Assembly: GCA_022823165.1 (NCBI GenBank) | Contig: JAJDXR010000051.1 | Span: 30,725 to 94,724 of the forward strand | DNA from: Anaerolineae bacterium | Lineage (GTDB): Bacteria; Chloroflexota; Anaerolineae; Aggregatilineales; Phototrophicaceae | DNA length: 64,000 nucleotides | Direction: 5' to 3' | Part shown: positions 1 through 8,830 of the stretch, one piece after another | Position numbering within the stretch: the first letter of the stretch is position 1 | Layout: every line of letters begins with the position of its first letter | Notes under the pieces: generated by a model | What the model saw: the letters and a program-made list of their open reading frames with translations, nothing else | What the model was told of the DNA's origin: nothing | Databases searched by the model: none | Made by a program: the position numbers and the translations under genes

Positions 1-4
1 GCAG

Positions 5-778
5 TTGGAAAGACTATTAGAGAGCAACGAATCTCCCATCGAATTAAAGAGGGAGCTTATTGGACTCGATTACGAGTTTCGCTTGGGTGACGGTATAGAA
101 GAAGCAGCTCTCATACCAGACAAGTCAATTGACTTGGTGCTGACCGATCCTCCTTATGGAATCAGCAAAGCATATATCTGCGAAAGTCAAGTGTCACGAA
201 GACTTCGCAAGGATGGTACCGACTTCATTATGCCAAGAGGCAATTTCGGAGATTGGGATAGTGAAGTATCACCTGCATCGTGGACGCAAGTGATACTGCC
301 AAAGGTACGTGGGTGGTTCGTTACTTTTTGTGCCCAGGCACAGATCGGCGAATACTGCGAAATTCTTTTGCAACATAAATTCGTAGCAGTGGGTACATTG
401 GTTTGGCAGAAAACAAATCCTGTGCCATTTAATCACAAGTATAAGCCGATAAACGCGTGGGAAGCCCTGGTGATAGGCAAGAGGCCAGGTACCAAATTCA
501 ACGGTCGAGTTGTTCACAATGTCTTTCTATGTAAGTCCCCATCACCACAGCAGCGAGTCCACCCTACTCAGAAGCCACTAAGTCTGATGGAACGATTTGT
601 CGATCTGTTTAGCAGTGAGGGGGATTCTGTTTACGATCCGTTTGCTGGGAGTGCTACCACAGTAATTGCGGCCGTGCAAAAGGGCAGGAAAGCGCTGGCC
701 TTCGAGAAAGATCCCGAGATTTATCAAGCAGCTTATGGGCGATTGGAGTCATTGTTGGGAGACACTGTGGATGCCTGA
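5..778 (+). CDS. Beta-class site-specific DNA methyltransferase (5' end uncertain)
   Basis: SAM-dependent amino-methyltransferase (N6-adenine or N4-cytosine) that would protect a short DNA site. Motif IV DPPYG lies at residues 48-52 and the SAM-binding motif FAGSATT at 213-219. The order IV, then target-recognition region, then I is that of the beta class, and the C-terminal HPTQKPLSLMERF block before motif I fits. The first usable start is a TTG at base 5, so the true start may lie before the window, although the protein is almost full length for the family. It overlaps the following nuclease gene by 8 bases, which suggests a translationally coupled restriction-modification pair. Base composition is AT-richer than the metabolic genes downstream, consistent with transfer. 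Specificity cannot be read from the sequence. Confidence 0.85.
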   Translation: MERLLESNESPIELKRELIGLDYEFRLGDGIEEAALIPDKSIDLVLTDPPYGISKAYICESQVSRRLRKDGTDFIMPRGNFGDWDSEVSPASWTQVILPKVRGWFVTFCAQAQIGEYCEILLQHKFVAVGTLVWQKTNPVPFNHKYKPINAWEALVIGKRPGTKFNGRVVHNVFLCKSPSPQQRVHPTQKPLSLMERFVDLFSSEGDSVYDPFAGSATTVIAAVQKGRKALAFEKDPEIYQAAYGRLESLLGDTVDA

Positions 779-1487
779 ATCATTAGAGGACTTTGAGGGG
801 AAGTTTAGGGCCGGGACCATTCAAAAGCAGGTTTTTGAAGTTCTCAGGGACAAGCAGTGGCACTGCAGAGACTGCGATTATGACCATGTAAGCACCGCCC
901 AATTTGCAGGCGGAGGCGGCATACAGGGATTGGAGAGAGGAAATCGTACAAGACCCGGCATTGAAATTGAAAGCGCCAATCGTTACTGCTATATATGCGA
1001 AAGAAGAACACGCCAAGACAGGTGGACGGGCGAGTTCGTTTCGTCGGTAAATCTGCGCGCGATGCCAAGAGCATTCATCAACAGGACAATGTGCGTGTTT
1101 GATGGGCGCGATGTAGTAGAGTCAACAAAGAGACCTCCGAATCAACTCACAATTGATCATAAGTTGCCTATGATCAGGTGGAACGTTGAGTCGAACGAAC
1201 GCCTTGTAGATTACGACAACATGGACGAAAACGACATTCGGGAACACTTCCAACTGTTAAAGAAATCCAATGGAAAAGCGAGTCACAACTTGCTAAAGAG
1301 CAGGGCTTGCGAGCATTGCTTCGAAACTGGTGAAAGAGGAAAGCCCTTTGGCATAGATTTCTTTTACAGCGGAGGTCCTATGTGGTTACCGGCCGATAAG
1401 CTTGACCCTAATGGTTGCAAAGGTTGCGGATGGTATGATTTTGCGGTTTGGCGGAAACACCTTAATCAAGTTCTCACAGAGATTTAG
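771..1487 (+). CDS. HNH-type nuclease, candidate restriction endonuclease
   Basis: Probable type II restriction enzyme partner of the upstream methyltransferase. The ATG at 771 overlaps the methyltransferase stop (776-778), and a longer frame starting upstream is only overlap. In the 238-residue protein, two CxxC pairs (C32/C35 and C73/C76) look like an N-terminal zinc knuckle. A beta-beta-alpha-metal pattern follows: LTIDHKLP with D129-H130, then N173 with LKSR, then two further CxxC pairs (C180/C183, C216/C219). HNH endonucleases commonly combine DH...N with structural zinc cysteines. The exact family and cleavage site are not recognised. The function rests on the HNH-like pattern plus the coupled methyltransferase, so an HNH nuclease of another role is possible. 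Confidence 0.65.
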   Translation: MPESLEDFEGKFRAGTIQKQVFEVLRDKQWHCRDCDYDHVSTAQFAGGGGIQGLERGNRTRPGIEIESANRYCYICERRTRQDRWTGEFVSSVNLRAMPRAFINRTMCVFDGRDVVESTKRPPNQLTIDHKLPMIRWNVESNERLVDYDNMDENDIREHFQLLKKSNGKASHNLLKSRACEHCFETGERGKPFGIDFFYSGGPMWLPADKLDPNGCKGCGWYDFAVWRKHLNQVLTEI

Positions 1488-1543
1488 CTACATTTATCAA
1501 GCTATTCATAAAAAATACCTAATACCTACCTCGTTGCATAAAT

Positions 1544-2119
1544 CTACCCGTAAAAACTTGTAGTGAGAGCGTTCGCAATCGCAGGATCCAGAGCAGGCGG
1601 AGGATAAAGTTTAAGTAGGTCTTCAGGTAATACTGCACTGAACTGACCTACCTCCCGTCGGATACGTCTTGCAGATTCAAGAGCGCCGCTTGGCAATTCG
1701 TTGACCCAACGAAGGGCAATGAAATATTGGAGTTCGCCCTGTTTGTCTGGTGAAGGACTCTGAACTTTCACTCCAAAACGTTCTTGAGCATATATGGAAA
1801 AAGCGACAGCCACGCCTTCTTCAAGATAATTTATTTCGCTTTTCTTAACAGGATCAAGAAGATGTACAGTCTCATGGGCCATTTCGTACACAACGGTAGG
1901 CCAACAAGATTTTCCGTTGCAGCTGAGAAAAACCTGCACCTCACAAGAAATAATGCTGGGAATAGTGATCGGCTGTCCACCATCGCTTAGCTTTGTCTCA
2001 CATATTTTGTACGACTGGTCTCTTGCACCTAACATTTCTGTAGCCATTGCCAAGAGTTCCGATTGTAATTTCCCAATGCTTGCCGGGTCATTTATAGGTT
2101 CAGAGTTTGGAAGCTTCAC
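1544..2119 (-). CDS. Small zincin-like protein (HExxH)
   Basis: Unknown function. The protein carries HETVH at about residues 82-86 followed by EEGVA at about 100-104. This is a metallopeptidase-like zinc site (HExxH with a downstream Glu), preceded by a hydrophobic strand as in gluzincins. No signal peptide is seen. The open frame continues upstream to a TTG at 2227, but that extension runs through a short palindromic repeat (2191-2215). A GTG at 2119 has a strong GGAGGAG ribosome-binding site 8 bases upstream, so I start there (191 residues). It may belong to the preceding AT-rich defence-like island but points the opposite way. Peptidase activity is inferred from the motif only. Confidence 0.6.
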   Translation of the reverse strand: MKLPNSEPINDPASIGKLQSELLAMATEMLGARDQSYKICETKLSDGGQPITIPSIISCEVQVFLSCNGKSCWPTVVYEMAHETVHLLDPVKKSEINYLEEGVAVAFSIYAQERFGVKVQSPSPDKQGELQYFIALRWVNELPSGALESARRIRREVGQFSAVLPEDLLKLYPPPALDPAIANALTTSFYG

Positions 2120-2190
2120 GATGGATGCTCCTCCAATACATAAACGGTCAAACTGATAGTATGTATGTGAACACTCCACAAAATAAGAAT

Positions 2191-2215
2191 GGGCGGCCGG
2201 CTTGGTCGCCCCTAC
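2191..2215. repeat. Short palindromic intergenic repeat (copy 1)
   Basis: GGGCGGCCGGCTTGGTCGCC followed by CCTAC. This is an imperfect hairpin with GGGCG/CGCCC arms ending in CCTAC on one side. It is related to copies at 35972, 52036, 52682, 52889 and 52939. The shared frame is TGTAGGGGCGAC, a variable centre, then GTCGCCCAC. Confidence 0.6.
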
Positions 2216-2256
2216 GTTTTCTGTCAAGAAATTAAACTAGCTCCTAGAGCCACGCG

Positions 2257-3285
2257 CTAAGTCACCCGATGGCAGCTCACGTAGTGATCCGGGCGCACTT
2301 CAATCAGCGGCGGATCGGGCTCTTGATAGCAGAGGTCGAAGACCACCGGGCAGCGCGTATTAAAGTTGCAGCCGGTGGGCGGATTGGACGGGTTTGGCAG
2401 GTCGCCGGCGATGATGATGCGCTGCCGGTCATCCTCAACCACCGGATCCGGCACTGGCACCGCGGATAGCAGCGCCTGCGTGTAGGGATGCTGCGGGTTA
2501 TCGTAGACTTCGTCGACCGGCCCCAGCTCGACAATTTTGCCCAGATACATCACGGCGACGCGGTCGCAGATATGACGCACCATGCTGAGGTCATGCGCGA
2601 TGAAGAGGTAAGTCAAGCCGAGCTCTTCTTGCAACTCTTCCATCAAGTTCACTACCTGCGCCTGAATCGACACATCAAGCGCCGAAATCGGCTCGTCGGC
2701 CACGATAAAGCTGGGCTGCAGAGCCAGCGCGCGGGCGATGCCGATGCGCTGCCGCTGGCCGCCGGAGAATTCGTGCGGGTATCGATTGATGAAATAGGGA
2801 TTGAGACCGACTCGCTCCATCAACTGCTCGACATACTGCTGCCGTTCTTGTTTGTTGTTGTACATTTTGTGGATTTGCAGCGGCTCGCTGACGATGCTGC
2901 CGACAGTCATGCGCGGGTTCAAGGAAGCGAAGGGGTCTTGAAAGATGATTTGCATGCGGCGGCGCATCTGGCGGAGATCGCTGCCGGCCATGGTCGACAA
3001 TTCCTGACCCTCAAACTTGACGCTGCCTTCCGTCGGCCGGTAGAGCTGCAAAATCGTGCGGCCGGTGGTGCTCTTGCCGCAGCCGGATTCGCCCACCAGC
3101 CCGAGGGTTTCACCGCGGATCACATTGAAGCTGATCCCGTCCACGGCGCGCACCGCCCCAACTTGGCGCTGGAAAACAATGCCGGATGAGATCGGGAAGT
3201 GTTTCTTCAGGTTGGTGACTTCGAGGATGTAATCGTCCCCGTCATGTGTTTTGCGCTGGTCGGCGACCATGGCTGGACTAGACAT
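2257..3285 (-). CDS. Oligopeptide/dipeptide ABC transporter ATP-binding protein, OppF/DppF type
   Basis: Cytoplasmic ATPase that powers a peptide-type importer together with an OppD partner. Walker [10 protein letters not shown] is at residues 65-73. The ABC signature [14 protein letters not shown] and Walker [11 protein letters not shown] follow, and the C-terminal oligopeptide-transporter extension holds the conserved CxFxxRCP element (CNFNTRCP). The length of 342 fits the family. Its start overlaps the stop of the OppD-type gene by 8 bases, so the two are cotranscribed and coupled. No permease or binding-protein gene lies on either side, which is unusual for an opp/dpp operon. The pair may serve transporters encoded elsewhere. 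Substrate (oligopeptide, dipeptide or oligosaccharide) cannot be assigned. Confidence 0.9.
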   Translation of the reverse strand: MSSPAMVADQRKTHDGDDYILEVTNLKKHFPISSGIVFQRQVGAVRAVDGISFNVIRGETLGLVGESGCGKSTTGRTILQLYRPTEGSVKFEGQELSTMAGSDLRQMRRRMQIIFQDPFASLNPRMTVGSIVSEPLQIHKMYNNKQERQQYVEQLMERVGLNPYFINRYPHEFSGGQRQRIGIARALALQPSFIVADEPISALDVSIQAQVVNLMEELQEELGLTYLFIAHDLSMVRHICDRVAVMYLGKIVELGPVDEVYDNPQHPYTQALLSAVPVPDPVVEDDRQRIIIAGDLPNPSNPPTGCNFNTRCPVVFDLCYQEPDPPLIEVRPDHYVSCHRVT

Positions 3286-4297
3286 TTTCTGCTACCCCCT
3301 CGCGGATATCGGACCAACAGGACATGATGTGCGCTTCTGCTCCACTGGCATCGGGGACCGTCTCCAGCGGCGGCCGCTCCTCCCAGCATTTCTCCAGCTG
3401 CAATTGCTCGCGTACATCGCAGCGCGGCGCAAACGGGCAGCCTACCGGCTCGTTGCGCATGTCCGGCGGCGAGCCTTCAATTTGCGTCAGCTTTTCTTCG
3501 CCGCTGGAATCCAGCCGTGGCAATGAACCCAGCAAACCCACCGTATAAGGATGGCGACTATCGCGGAATACCTCGTGAGATGAACCGGACTCCATGATGC
3601 GGCCGCCGTACATCACCTGAATTCGATCGGCGATGCCCGCCACCACGCCCAAGTCGTGCGTGATCCAGATCATCGCCATATTAAATTCGTCCTTGAGCTG
3701 TTTGACCAACTCGATGATCTGCGCCTGAATCGTCACATCAAGCGCGGTCGTGGGCTCATCAGCGATCAGCAGCTTGGGATTGCAGGACAGGCCCATCGCG
3801 ATCATGACGCGCTGGCGCATACCGCCGGAGAATTGATGTGGATAATCGTCCAGGCGCCGGTAAGCGTCGGGTATGCCGACCAAATCCAGCAGGTCCGCCG
3901 CCCGCTTGCGCGATTGCGTGGTATTCATGCCTTCGTGCAATTTCAGCGACTCGGTGATCTGTGTGCCGATGGTCAGCACTGGATTCAGCGAGGTCATCGG
4001 ATCCTGGAAAATCATGGCGATTTCTTTGCCGCGGATGAGCCGCATCTGGTCGGGCTTGAGGGTTAGCAGGTCGCGCCCTTCAAAGACCACCGTGCCCGAC
4101 TCAACCTTGCCGGGCGGGCTGGGTATCAAGCCCATCAGCGCCAGGCAACTGACGCTCTTGCCGCTGCCGCTTTCGCCCACGATGCCAAGCGTCTCGCCTT
4201 CTTCGAGGTCAAAAGACACGCCGTTCACGGCATAAACAGTACCTTCTTGTGTATAAAACCTGACTACCAGGTCTTTGACCTCAAGTAAAGCGCTCAA
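3278..4297 (-). CDS. Oligopeptide/dipeptide ABC transporter ATP-binding protein, OppD/DppD type
   Basis: First gene of a two-gene ATPase operon. Walker A GESGSGKS lies at about residues 41-48. The signature [14 protein letters not shown] and Walker [11 protein letters not shown] are present, and the C-terminal motif CPFAPRC belongs to the oligo_HPY extension typical of OppD/DppD. I choose the TTG at 4297 because GGAGGG sits about 7 bases upstream; a GTG at 4321 is in frame but lacks a ribosome-binding site. The domain order and length of 339 residues are normal. The pair presumably forms the heterodimeric ATPase of an importer whose membrane subunits are not in this window. Confidence 0.9.
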   Translation of the reverse strand: MSALLEVKDLVVRFYTQEGTVYAVNGVSFDLEEGETLGIVGESGSGKSVSCLALMGLIPSPPGKVESGTVVFEGRDLLTLKPDQMRLIRGKEIAMIFQDPMTSLNPVLTIGTQITESLKLHEGMNTTQSRKRAADLLDLVGIPDAYRRLDDYPHQFSGGMRQRVMIAMGLSCNPKLLIADEPTTALDVTIQAQIIELVKQLKDEFNMAMIWITHDLGVVAGIADRIQVMYGGRIMESGSSHEVFRDSRHPYTVGLLGSLPRLDSSGEEKLTQIEGSPPDMRNEPVGCPFAPRCDVREQLQLEKCWEERPPLETVPDASGAEAHIMSCWSDIREGVAENV

Positions 4298-4444
4298 GGT
4301 GTTACCCTCCTCGTCCGGCACACATTTGCATACACAATGACTGATACCGTATCACGTATGAATGAATGCAGGTTTACCGTACTTCGAAAAGTAATAATAT
4401 ACACTCGCTTCGGCAATCTGCGACGCAATGTCGAACATTTCGTC

Positions 4445-4745
4445 TTACTGCCACTGCTCAACTTTGAAGTAAAATGAGCCGCGGTTGAACAGACCGCTCT
4501 CTACATGAACATATGTCTTGTTGAGTTCGCCGAACATCGCGATAGTTACAACTCGATCAATAATACTCGAGTCGTCCGCAAAATCACAACCATCGCCAAA
4601 GCACACAAATGGAAAAATGTTCTCCCTCAACATCGCAGTTCTAAATCCAATCACTTTTTTGCCCAAGCGCTTTGTCTTGAAACTTGGACCTGGCATTTAT
4701 CACAGTGCCTTCTCTGAGTTTCCTGAGTTGGGCATTGCCTGCCAT
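4445..4745 (-). pseudogene. Frameshifted remnant of a restriction-endonuclease-like gene
   Basis: Directly after the D12 methyltransferase stop, an ATG overlaps it (TAATG at 4747-4743) and opens a 34-codon frame starting MAGNAQLRKL. A second frame shifted by one base, from 4696 to 4445, encodes 83 residues including MLRENIFPFVCFGDGCDF and IIDRVV. This resembles, by eye, the C-terminal part of EcoRI-like nucleases (a hydrophobic FPxVxFxxGxxF strand followed by DR). The combined product is far shorter than a full nuclease and contains no visible catalytic PD...ExK block, so I read it as a decayed partner gene. An unrelated small gene starting at 4696 is the alternative. Confidence 0.4.
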
Positions 4746-5887
4746 TAGTTTTTCTCCAGCAAGAAGAGATATTCCTTGACATGCTTAGAACGAGAAGAAA
4801 GATTTCGACTGGCGCGGTAGGTATTGTAAGCGGTCTCAAAATATGTCAGGCTTCCCCGCCTTTCAAGCTCCCGAATAAAGCGCTCTTTCCTCAAAAATCC
4901 CTCGCTATTGTATGAAATTAAAACAAATGCCGCATCAATATCATCTAATGTTTTGAAGAACGCTTCACCACATTGTTGAGGTTTATTGAAAGGACTTCGC
5001 TTCCACCCAGTTGGAATGCCGCTCACTGCACTAATTGACTCCGGGCGTAGGTAAGTCAAAATCAAGTTCAGCATAAAATAATTTGATCCGTAGGGGTGCT
5101 GGTTGTATGGAGGGTCCATATATACGACATCGAAATACCCTCCGATTTGCGAGGCGAAACGTGTAGCGTCACACTTGGTCACTCTTACATCACACTCGTC
5201 TTCAGATAATATCGGCTCCGGAACATCTATCTTTCCCTTTATGCGTTTGAGCGCGTACCTGCCCTCGCCACCGAATGCGCCGATTCCATTTCTGTTTTTG
5301 TAAAAGCCTTTGAACACTCCACCTGTATTGTTGTGTATTGATGAGCGCACAATAAGAGGGGCAAGAAAAAAAATTTTCAAAGACTCGTCAATATCGTCAA
5401 TGTGTTGGCGAGCCGTATCAATGAACTCAGCGTTTCTCCGAGTATAAAACACACGTTCGCTTGGCAAAATATTGTCATCATCCAGAGGCGCGTAATTCTC
5501 CGCAATGAAACCACGCCGCCAATCATTTCTAATTTTGTTTAGCAGTTCCGCCCTTGCGATATCGTAGTTGCATTTATCAAAAGCGGAGCGGTTTGTGAGG
5601 TAACAGCAATTTACTGCCGCCGCATAATCTTCAAAATCGTTGCTCACAAGATAAGCCGCATGTGACTTCATTAGGCGAGAAACTACTCCACTTCCTGCGA
5701 ACAGATCCAAGCAGGACAGCCGAGCCGCGCCTAGACGAGACTTAACTTGCTTTAGACCCAATTCAATGAATCGCAGTAGGCTACGCTTGTTGCCAATATA
5801 CGTCAGCAGATCGTCCGCCAGGTAATCCTTAGAATCTGACCTTGACTCTTGAATGATTGGCAACGCAAACTGCTTAACGGTGACCAT
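4745..5887 (-). CDS. D12-class (alpha) N6-adenine DNA methyltransferase
   Basis: Methylates adenine in a short DNA site. Residues 30-38 (YIGNKRSLL) are the N-terminal SAM-contact motif of the D12 family, FAGSG (63-67) is motif I and DPPYNQHPY (from residue 258) is motif IV. The order I to IV with a long insert containing the target-recognition region is the alpha class of Dam/DpnM-type enzymes; 380 residues is somewhat long. The gene is AT-rich compared with the flanking fcl and opp genes, indicating transfer. Only a broken nuclease remnant follows, so this may now act as a solitary methyltransferase. The recognition sequence is not predictable here. Confidence 0.85.
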   Translation of the reverse strand: MVTVKQFALPIIQESRSDSKDYLADDLLTYIGNKRSLLRFIELGLKQVKSRLGAARLSCLDLFAGSGVVSRLMKSHAAYLVSNDFEDYAAAVNCCYLTNRSAFDKCNYDIARAELLNKIRNDWRRGFIAENYAPLDDDNILPSERVFYTRRNAEFIDTARQHIDDIDESLKIFFLAPLIVRSSIHNNTGGVFKGFYKNRNGIGAFGGEGRYALKRIKGKIDVPEPILSEDECDVRVTKCDATRFASQIGGYFDVVYMDPPYNQHPYGSNYFMLNLILTYLRPESISAVSGIPTGWKRSPFNKPQQCGEAFFKTLDDIDAAFVLISYNSEGFLRKERFIRELERRGSLTYFETAYNTYRASRNLSSRSKHVKEYLFLLEKN

Positions 5888-5999
5888 GCTTTTTCGCCAA
5901 TTCGACAGGTGTGTCAGAACCTTGAACTAAAGCAATGCATTTCAAAATCTGCGACGATTGACACAATGTTACCAGAGATGATCCCAGTTTACCAACTAA

Positions 6000-6962
6000 T
6001 CAAGCGATCGACACCGGGTTGCGCTCCGCGCGGTACCAGCGTATGGTCTCGCGCAAGCCGGCGCGAAAGTCGGTCTGCGAGACGAAGCCGAATTCGCGTT
6101 GCGCGCGGGAGACATCCAGCTTGCGCCGGGGCTGCCCGTTCGGTTTGCTGCTGTCCCAACGCAAATCGCCGGTGAATCCAACCTCGTCGGCGATGATTTC
6201 GATCAAGTCGCGGATGCTGATTTCAAAGGCGCTGCCCAGATTGACCGGTTCCGCGCCGTCATAGCGCTCGGCCGCCAGCACGATGCCTTCGGCGGCGTCG
6301 CGCACGAATAGAAATTCGCGCGTGGGGGAGCCATCGCCGAACAGCGTCACGGCGCCGGCGCCGCTTGCTTGCGCATCCACCATCTTGCGGATGACAGCCG
6401 GGATGACGTGCGACGACTTCAGATCGAACTTGTCATGCGGGCCGTACAAGTTAACCGGCAGCAGATGGATGGCGTTGTAGCCGTATTCCTGCCGATAGGC
6501 CTGGCTCTGCACCAGCAGCATCTTTTTCGCCAGGCCATACGGGGCGTTGGTCTCCTCCGGATAGCCCGACCAGAGGTCGTCTTCGCTGAAGGGGACGGGC
6601 GCGAATTTGGGGTAGCTGCAGACGGTGCCAATGCCGACGAATTTGGCCAGGCCCGCCCGCCGGGCATACTCCAGCATCAAGACGCCCATCATAAGATTCT
6701 CGTAGAAGAACAGGCCCGGATGCTCGCGGTTGATGCCGATGCCGCCAACATTAGCCGCCAGATGAATGACCATAGTCGCATCGGGATGGTCGGCGTAGAG
6801 GCGCGCTACTGCTGCTTGTTCGCGCAGATCGTAGACCGCGCGGCGCGGTACGATGATGCGTCCCGCCCCTTCCGCGCGCAGCTTGTCCACCACGTGCCGA
6901 CCCAGGAAACCCGCGCCACCGGTCACGATTACCGACTGACCTTGCCAGAAAGCCGAAGCCAT
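6000..6962 (-). CDS. fcl: GDP-L-fucose synthase (NAD-dependent epimerase/dehydratase)
   Basis: Converts GDP-4-keto-6-deoxymannose to GDP-L-fucose by epimerisation and NADPH-dependent reduction, supplying fucose for surface glycans. The N-terminal Rossmann motif GGAGFLG is at residues 15-21. The family-specific stretch [20 protein letters not shown] (residues 115-134) includes the conserved Cys115, and the catalytic Y142xxxK146 is in PYGLAKK. The length of 320 is normal. The ATG has an AGGAG box 7-8 bases upstream. No gmd gene is adjacent, so the GDP-mannose dehydratase must be elsewhere. The window holds other glycan genes (glycosyltransferases at 31.3 and 47.7 kb, flippase at 46.2 kb), but not in the same operon. 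Confidence 0.88.
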   Translation of the reverse strand: MASAFWQGQSVIVTGGAGFLGRHVVDKLRAEGAGRIIVPRRAVYDLREQAAVARLYADHPDATMVIHLAANVGGIGINREHPGLFFYENLMMGVLMLEYARRAGLAKFVGIGTVCSYPKFAPVPFSEDDLWSGYPEETNAPYGLAKKMLLVQSQAYRQEYGYNAIHLLPVNLYGPHDKFDLKSSHVIPAVIRKMVDAQASGAGAVTLFGDGSPTREFLFVRDAAEGIVLAAERYDGAEPVNLGSAFEISIRDLIEIIADEVGFTGDLRWDSSKPNGQPRRKLDVSRAQREFGFVSQTDFRAGLRETIRWYRAERNPVSIA

Positions 6963-7132
6963 GTCCGTCCCTCTCCTAAACGCCGCCTGTATGATAGCAG
7001 AATTCAGCCGCTTGCATTATGCCAGTACACAGGCGGGCCGGCTGAGCCTCAACGCTGCGCATACACTTTTGCTGCGCAGGCCTGTATGATACCCGCTACT
7101 GCTGTTTGTGACTCAACGAGAAAGGCAATCTC

Positions 7133-7585
7133 TTGGAACGGACACTGATCATCATCAAGCCCGATGCGGTTCAACGCGGTTTGACCGGCGACATCATCAA
7201 GCGGTTCGAGCAGCGCGGCCTCAAGATCATCGGTATGAAGCTGCTGCAAGTAAGCCGCGAATTGGCGGAGGCGCATTACGATGCGCACCACGAGCGCCCG
7301 TTTTTTGCCGGGCTGGTCGAGTACATCATCTCGGCGCCGGTTGTGGTGATGGCGCTCGAGGGCAGCGACGCCATCGCGGCCGCCCGCGCTAGCATCGGCG
7401 CGACCAAGCCCTCCGAGGCGGCGGCTGGCACCATCCGCGGCGACTACGGCCTGGAGATCGGGCGCAACCTGGTGCATGGCTCGGACAGCGTGGAGAACGG
7501 CGAGATTGAGATCGCCAACTTTTTCAGCGAGGCCGAGCTCTGCGGCGGCTGGCAGCGGGATGTGGATGGCTGGGTGTTTGAGTAG
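7133..7585 (+). CDS. ndk: Nucleoside diphosphate kinase
   Basis: Balances nucleoside triphosphate pools by phosphate transfer through a phosphohistidine. The N-terminal IIIKPDAVQRG and the active-site motif RNLVHGSDSVE with His115 are intact, and the 150-residue length is standard. Translation begins at a TTG (7133) immediately before the conserved ERTLIIIKPD strand; no ATG is available nearer. It is divergent from fcl and followed by a horizontally acquired toxin-antitoxin pair, so it appears monocistronic. Confidence 0.95.
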   Translation: MERTLIIIKPDAVQRGLTGDIIKRFEQRGLKIIGMKLLQVSRELAEAHYDAHHERPFFAGLVEYIISAPVVVMALEGSDAIAAARASIGATKPSEAAAGTIRGDYGLEIGRNLVHGSDSVENGEIEIANFFSEAELCGGWQRDVDGWVFE

Positions 7586-7678
7586 TACTTCGGGACAAAC
7601 ACCACCGGTTGCCAGCTCGCTTGACAGTCTATAAAGGCAGGGTTAGAGTGTACGCAGATACAAGTTGGATTTGTGGTA

Positions 7679-8830
7679 ATGGCTACTGAACGGATGCCCA
7701 TTACGAAGGAAGTCTTAACAGCCGCGCGGGAGAGATTGGGATACACGCTTACAGCGCTCGCAATGAAGCGCCCCGAGTTCAGAAAGATCGCCGAATGGGA
7801 GAGTGGCGATTCTAACCCTACCTACCGGCAGCTCGAGTTGCTGGCCAAGGATTTGTGGGTGCCTGTGGCGATATTCTTCTTTCCCGAACCCCCTGATTTT
7901 CCCGAGATTGAGAAGACATTTCGGACAGTAGGATCTGAGCAGTTCGCTGAGATCCCACCCAAAATTCGACTGCTGCTCCACAAGGCTCGCGCCTTTCAGA
8001 TTGGGCTTGCCGAACTGAATGACGATCGAAACCCAGCGCGCCAGATGATAACCAAAGAACTGGCATTCGGTATTGACGACGATATCACCGACATGGCTGC
8101 GCAGGCACGCGCCATTCTTGGTATCAGCCTACTCGATCAATTCGATTGGCGAGACGATAACACCGCACTGAAATCTTGGCGCAAGGCATTCTATGAAGTT
8201 GGCGTAACCGTATTCAAGGACGCGTTCCGTGAGGAACGTTACTGCGGGTTTAGCCTCTATGATGATGAGTTTCCAATCATCTATGTAAACAATTCCAACA
8301 CCAAGACACGTCAGATTTTCACGCTCTTTCACGAGTTGGCGCATCTGCTATTTGGAACCAGCGGCATTGATAGCGAGGTCGAATTCGAGAATCCCTTGCC
8401 GGCCAATCGACGGCGTATCGAGACAAAATGCAATCGTTTGGCTGCTGACATCTTGGTCCCAGAGGAAGCTTTAACCAAGGAAATTGGCTACAAAATGGCA
8501 ACGAAATCGTTGGCGGAAACTCTTGCCGGTAGATTCTGCGTCAGCCGGGAAGTGATATTCCGCAAATTCCTGGACAGAGGACTGGTTTCAGAGGCGGCCT
8601 ATGAAGCGGCAAAGCAAGAGTGGGACAGTCAGGTCACACGAAGACGCGGCAACGGCGGTGGAAACTTCTACCGCACGAGAATCGCATACCTGGGCGAAGA
8701 CTACATTTCGTTGGCATTCAAGCGTTACTATCAGGATCGAATCGACGAAGAGGAACTGGCAGATTATCTGGCAATCAAACCAAAGCATCTTGACCAATTG
8801 GAAGACACGCTCTTTGAGGCGTCAATGTGA
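7679..8830 (+). CDS. XRE-family HTH plus ImmA/IrrE metallopeptidase (COG2856-type antitoxin)
   Basis: The N-terminal helix-turn-helix (about residues 8-62, including RKIAEWESGDSNPTYRQLELL) is joined to a zinc peptidase domain with FHELAHLLFG (HExxH at 218-222) and a downstream CNRLAADILVPEEA helix that supplies a third ligand. The family has antitoxin and regulator roles, and the peptidase often destroys a repressor. The gene overlaps the next by ATGA (8827-8830), so it is the first gene of a coupled pair with a PIN-like toxin. Start ATG 7679 is preferred; a GTG lies two codons upstream. Base composition is less GC-rich than ndk upstream and the thioredoxin gene downstream. Confidence 0.82.
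   Translation: MATERMPITKEVLTAARERLGYTLTALAMKRPEFRKIAEWESGDSNPTYRQLELLAKDLWVPVAIFFFPEPPDFPEIEKTFRTVGSEQFAEIPPKIRLLLHKARAFQIGLAELNDDRNPARQMITKELAFGIDDDITDMAAQARAILGISLLDQFDWRDDNTALKSWRKAFYEVGVTVFKDAFREERYCGFSLYDDEFPIIYVNNSNTKTRQIFTLFHELAHLLFGTSGIDSEVEFENPLPANRRRIETKCNRLAADILVPEEALTKEIGYKMATKSLAETLAGRFCVSREVIFRKFLDRGLVSEAAYEAAKQEWDSQVTRRRGNGGGNFYRTRIAYLGEDYISLAFKRYYQDRIDEEELADYLAIKPKHLDQLEDTLFEASM

Noticed and set aside
2120..2227. N-terminal extension of the zincin-like gene
   Set aside because: It would translate a palindromic repeat from a TTG without a ribosome-binding site, whereas the GTG at 2119 has GGAGGAG.
2488..3189. 233-residue plus-strand frame opposite the OppF gene
   Set aside because: The ABC ATPase motifs on the minus strand are unambiguous; the opposite frame has no family features.
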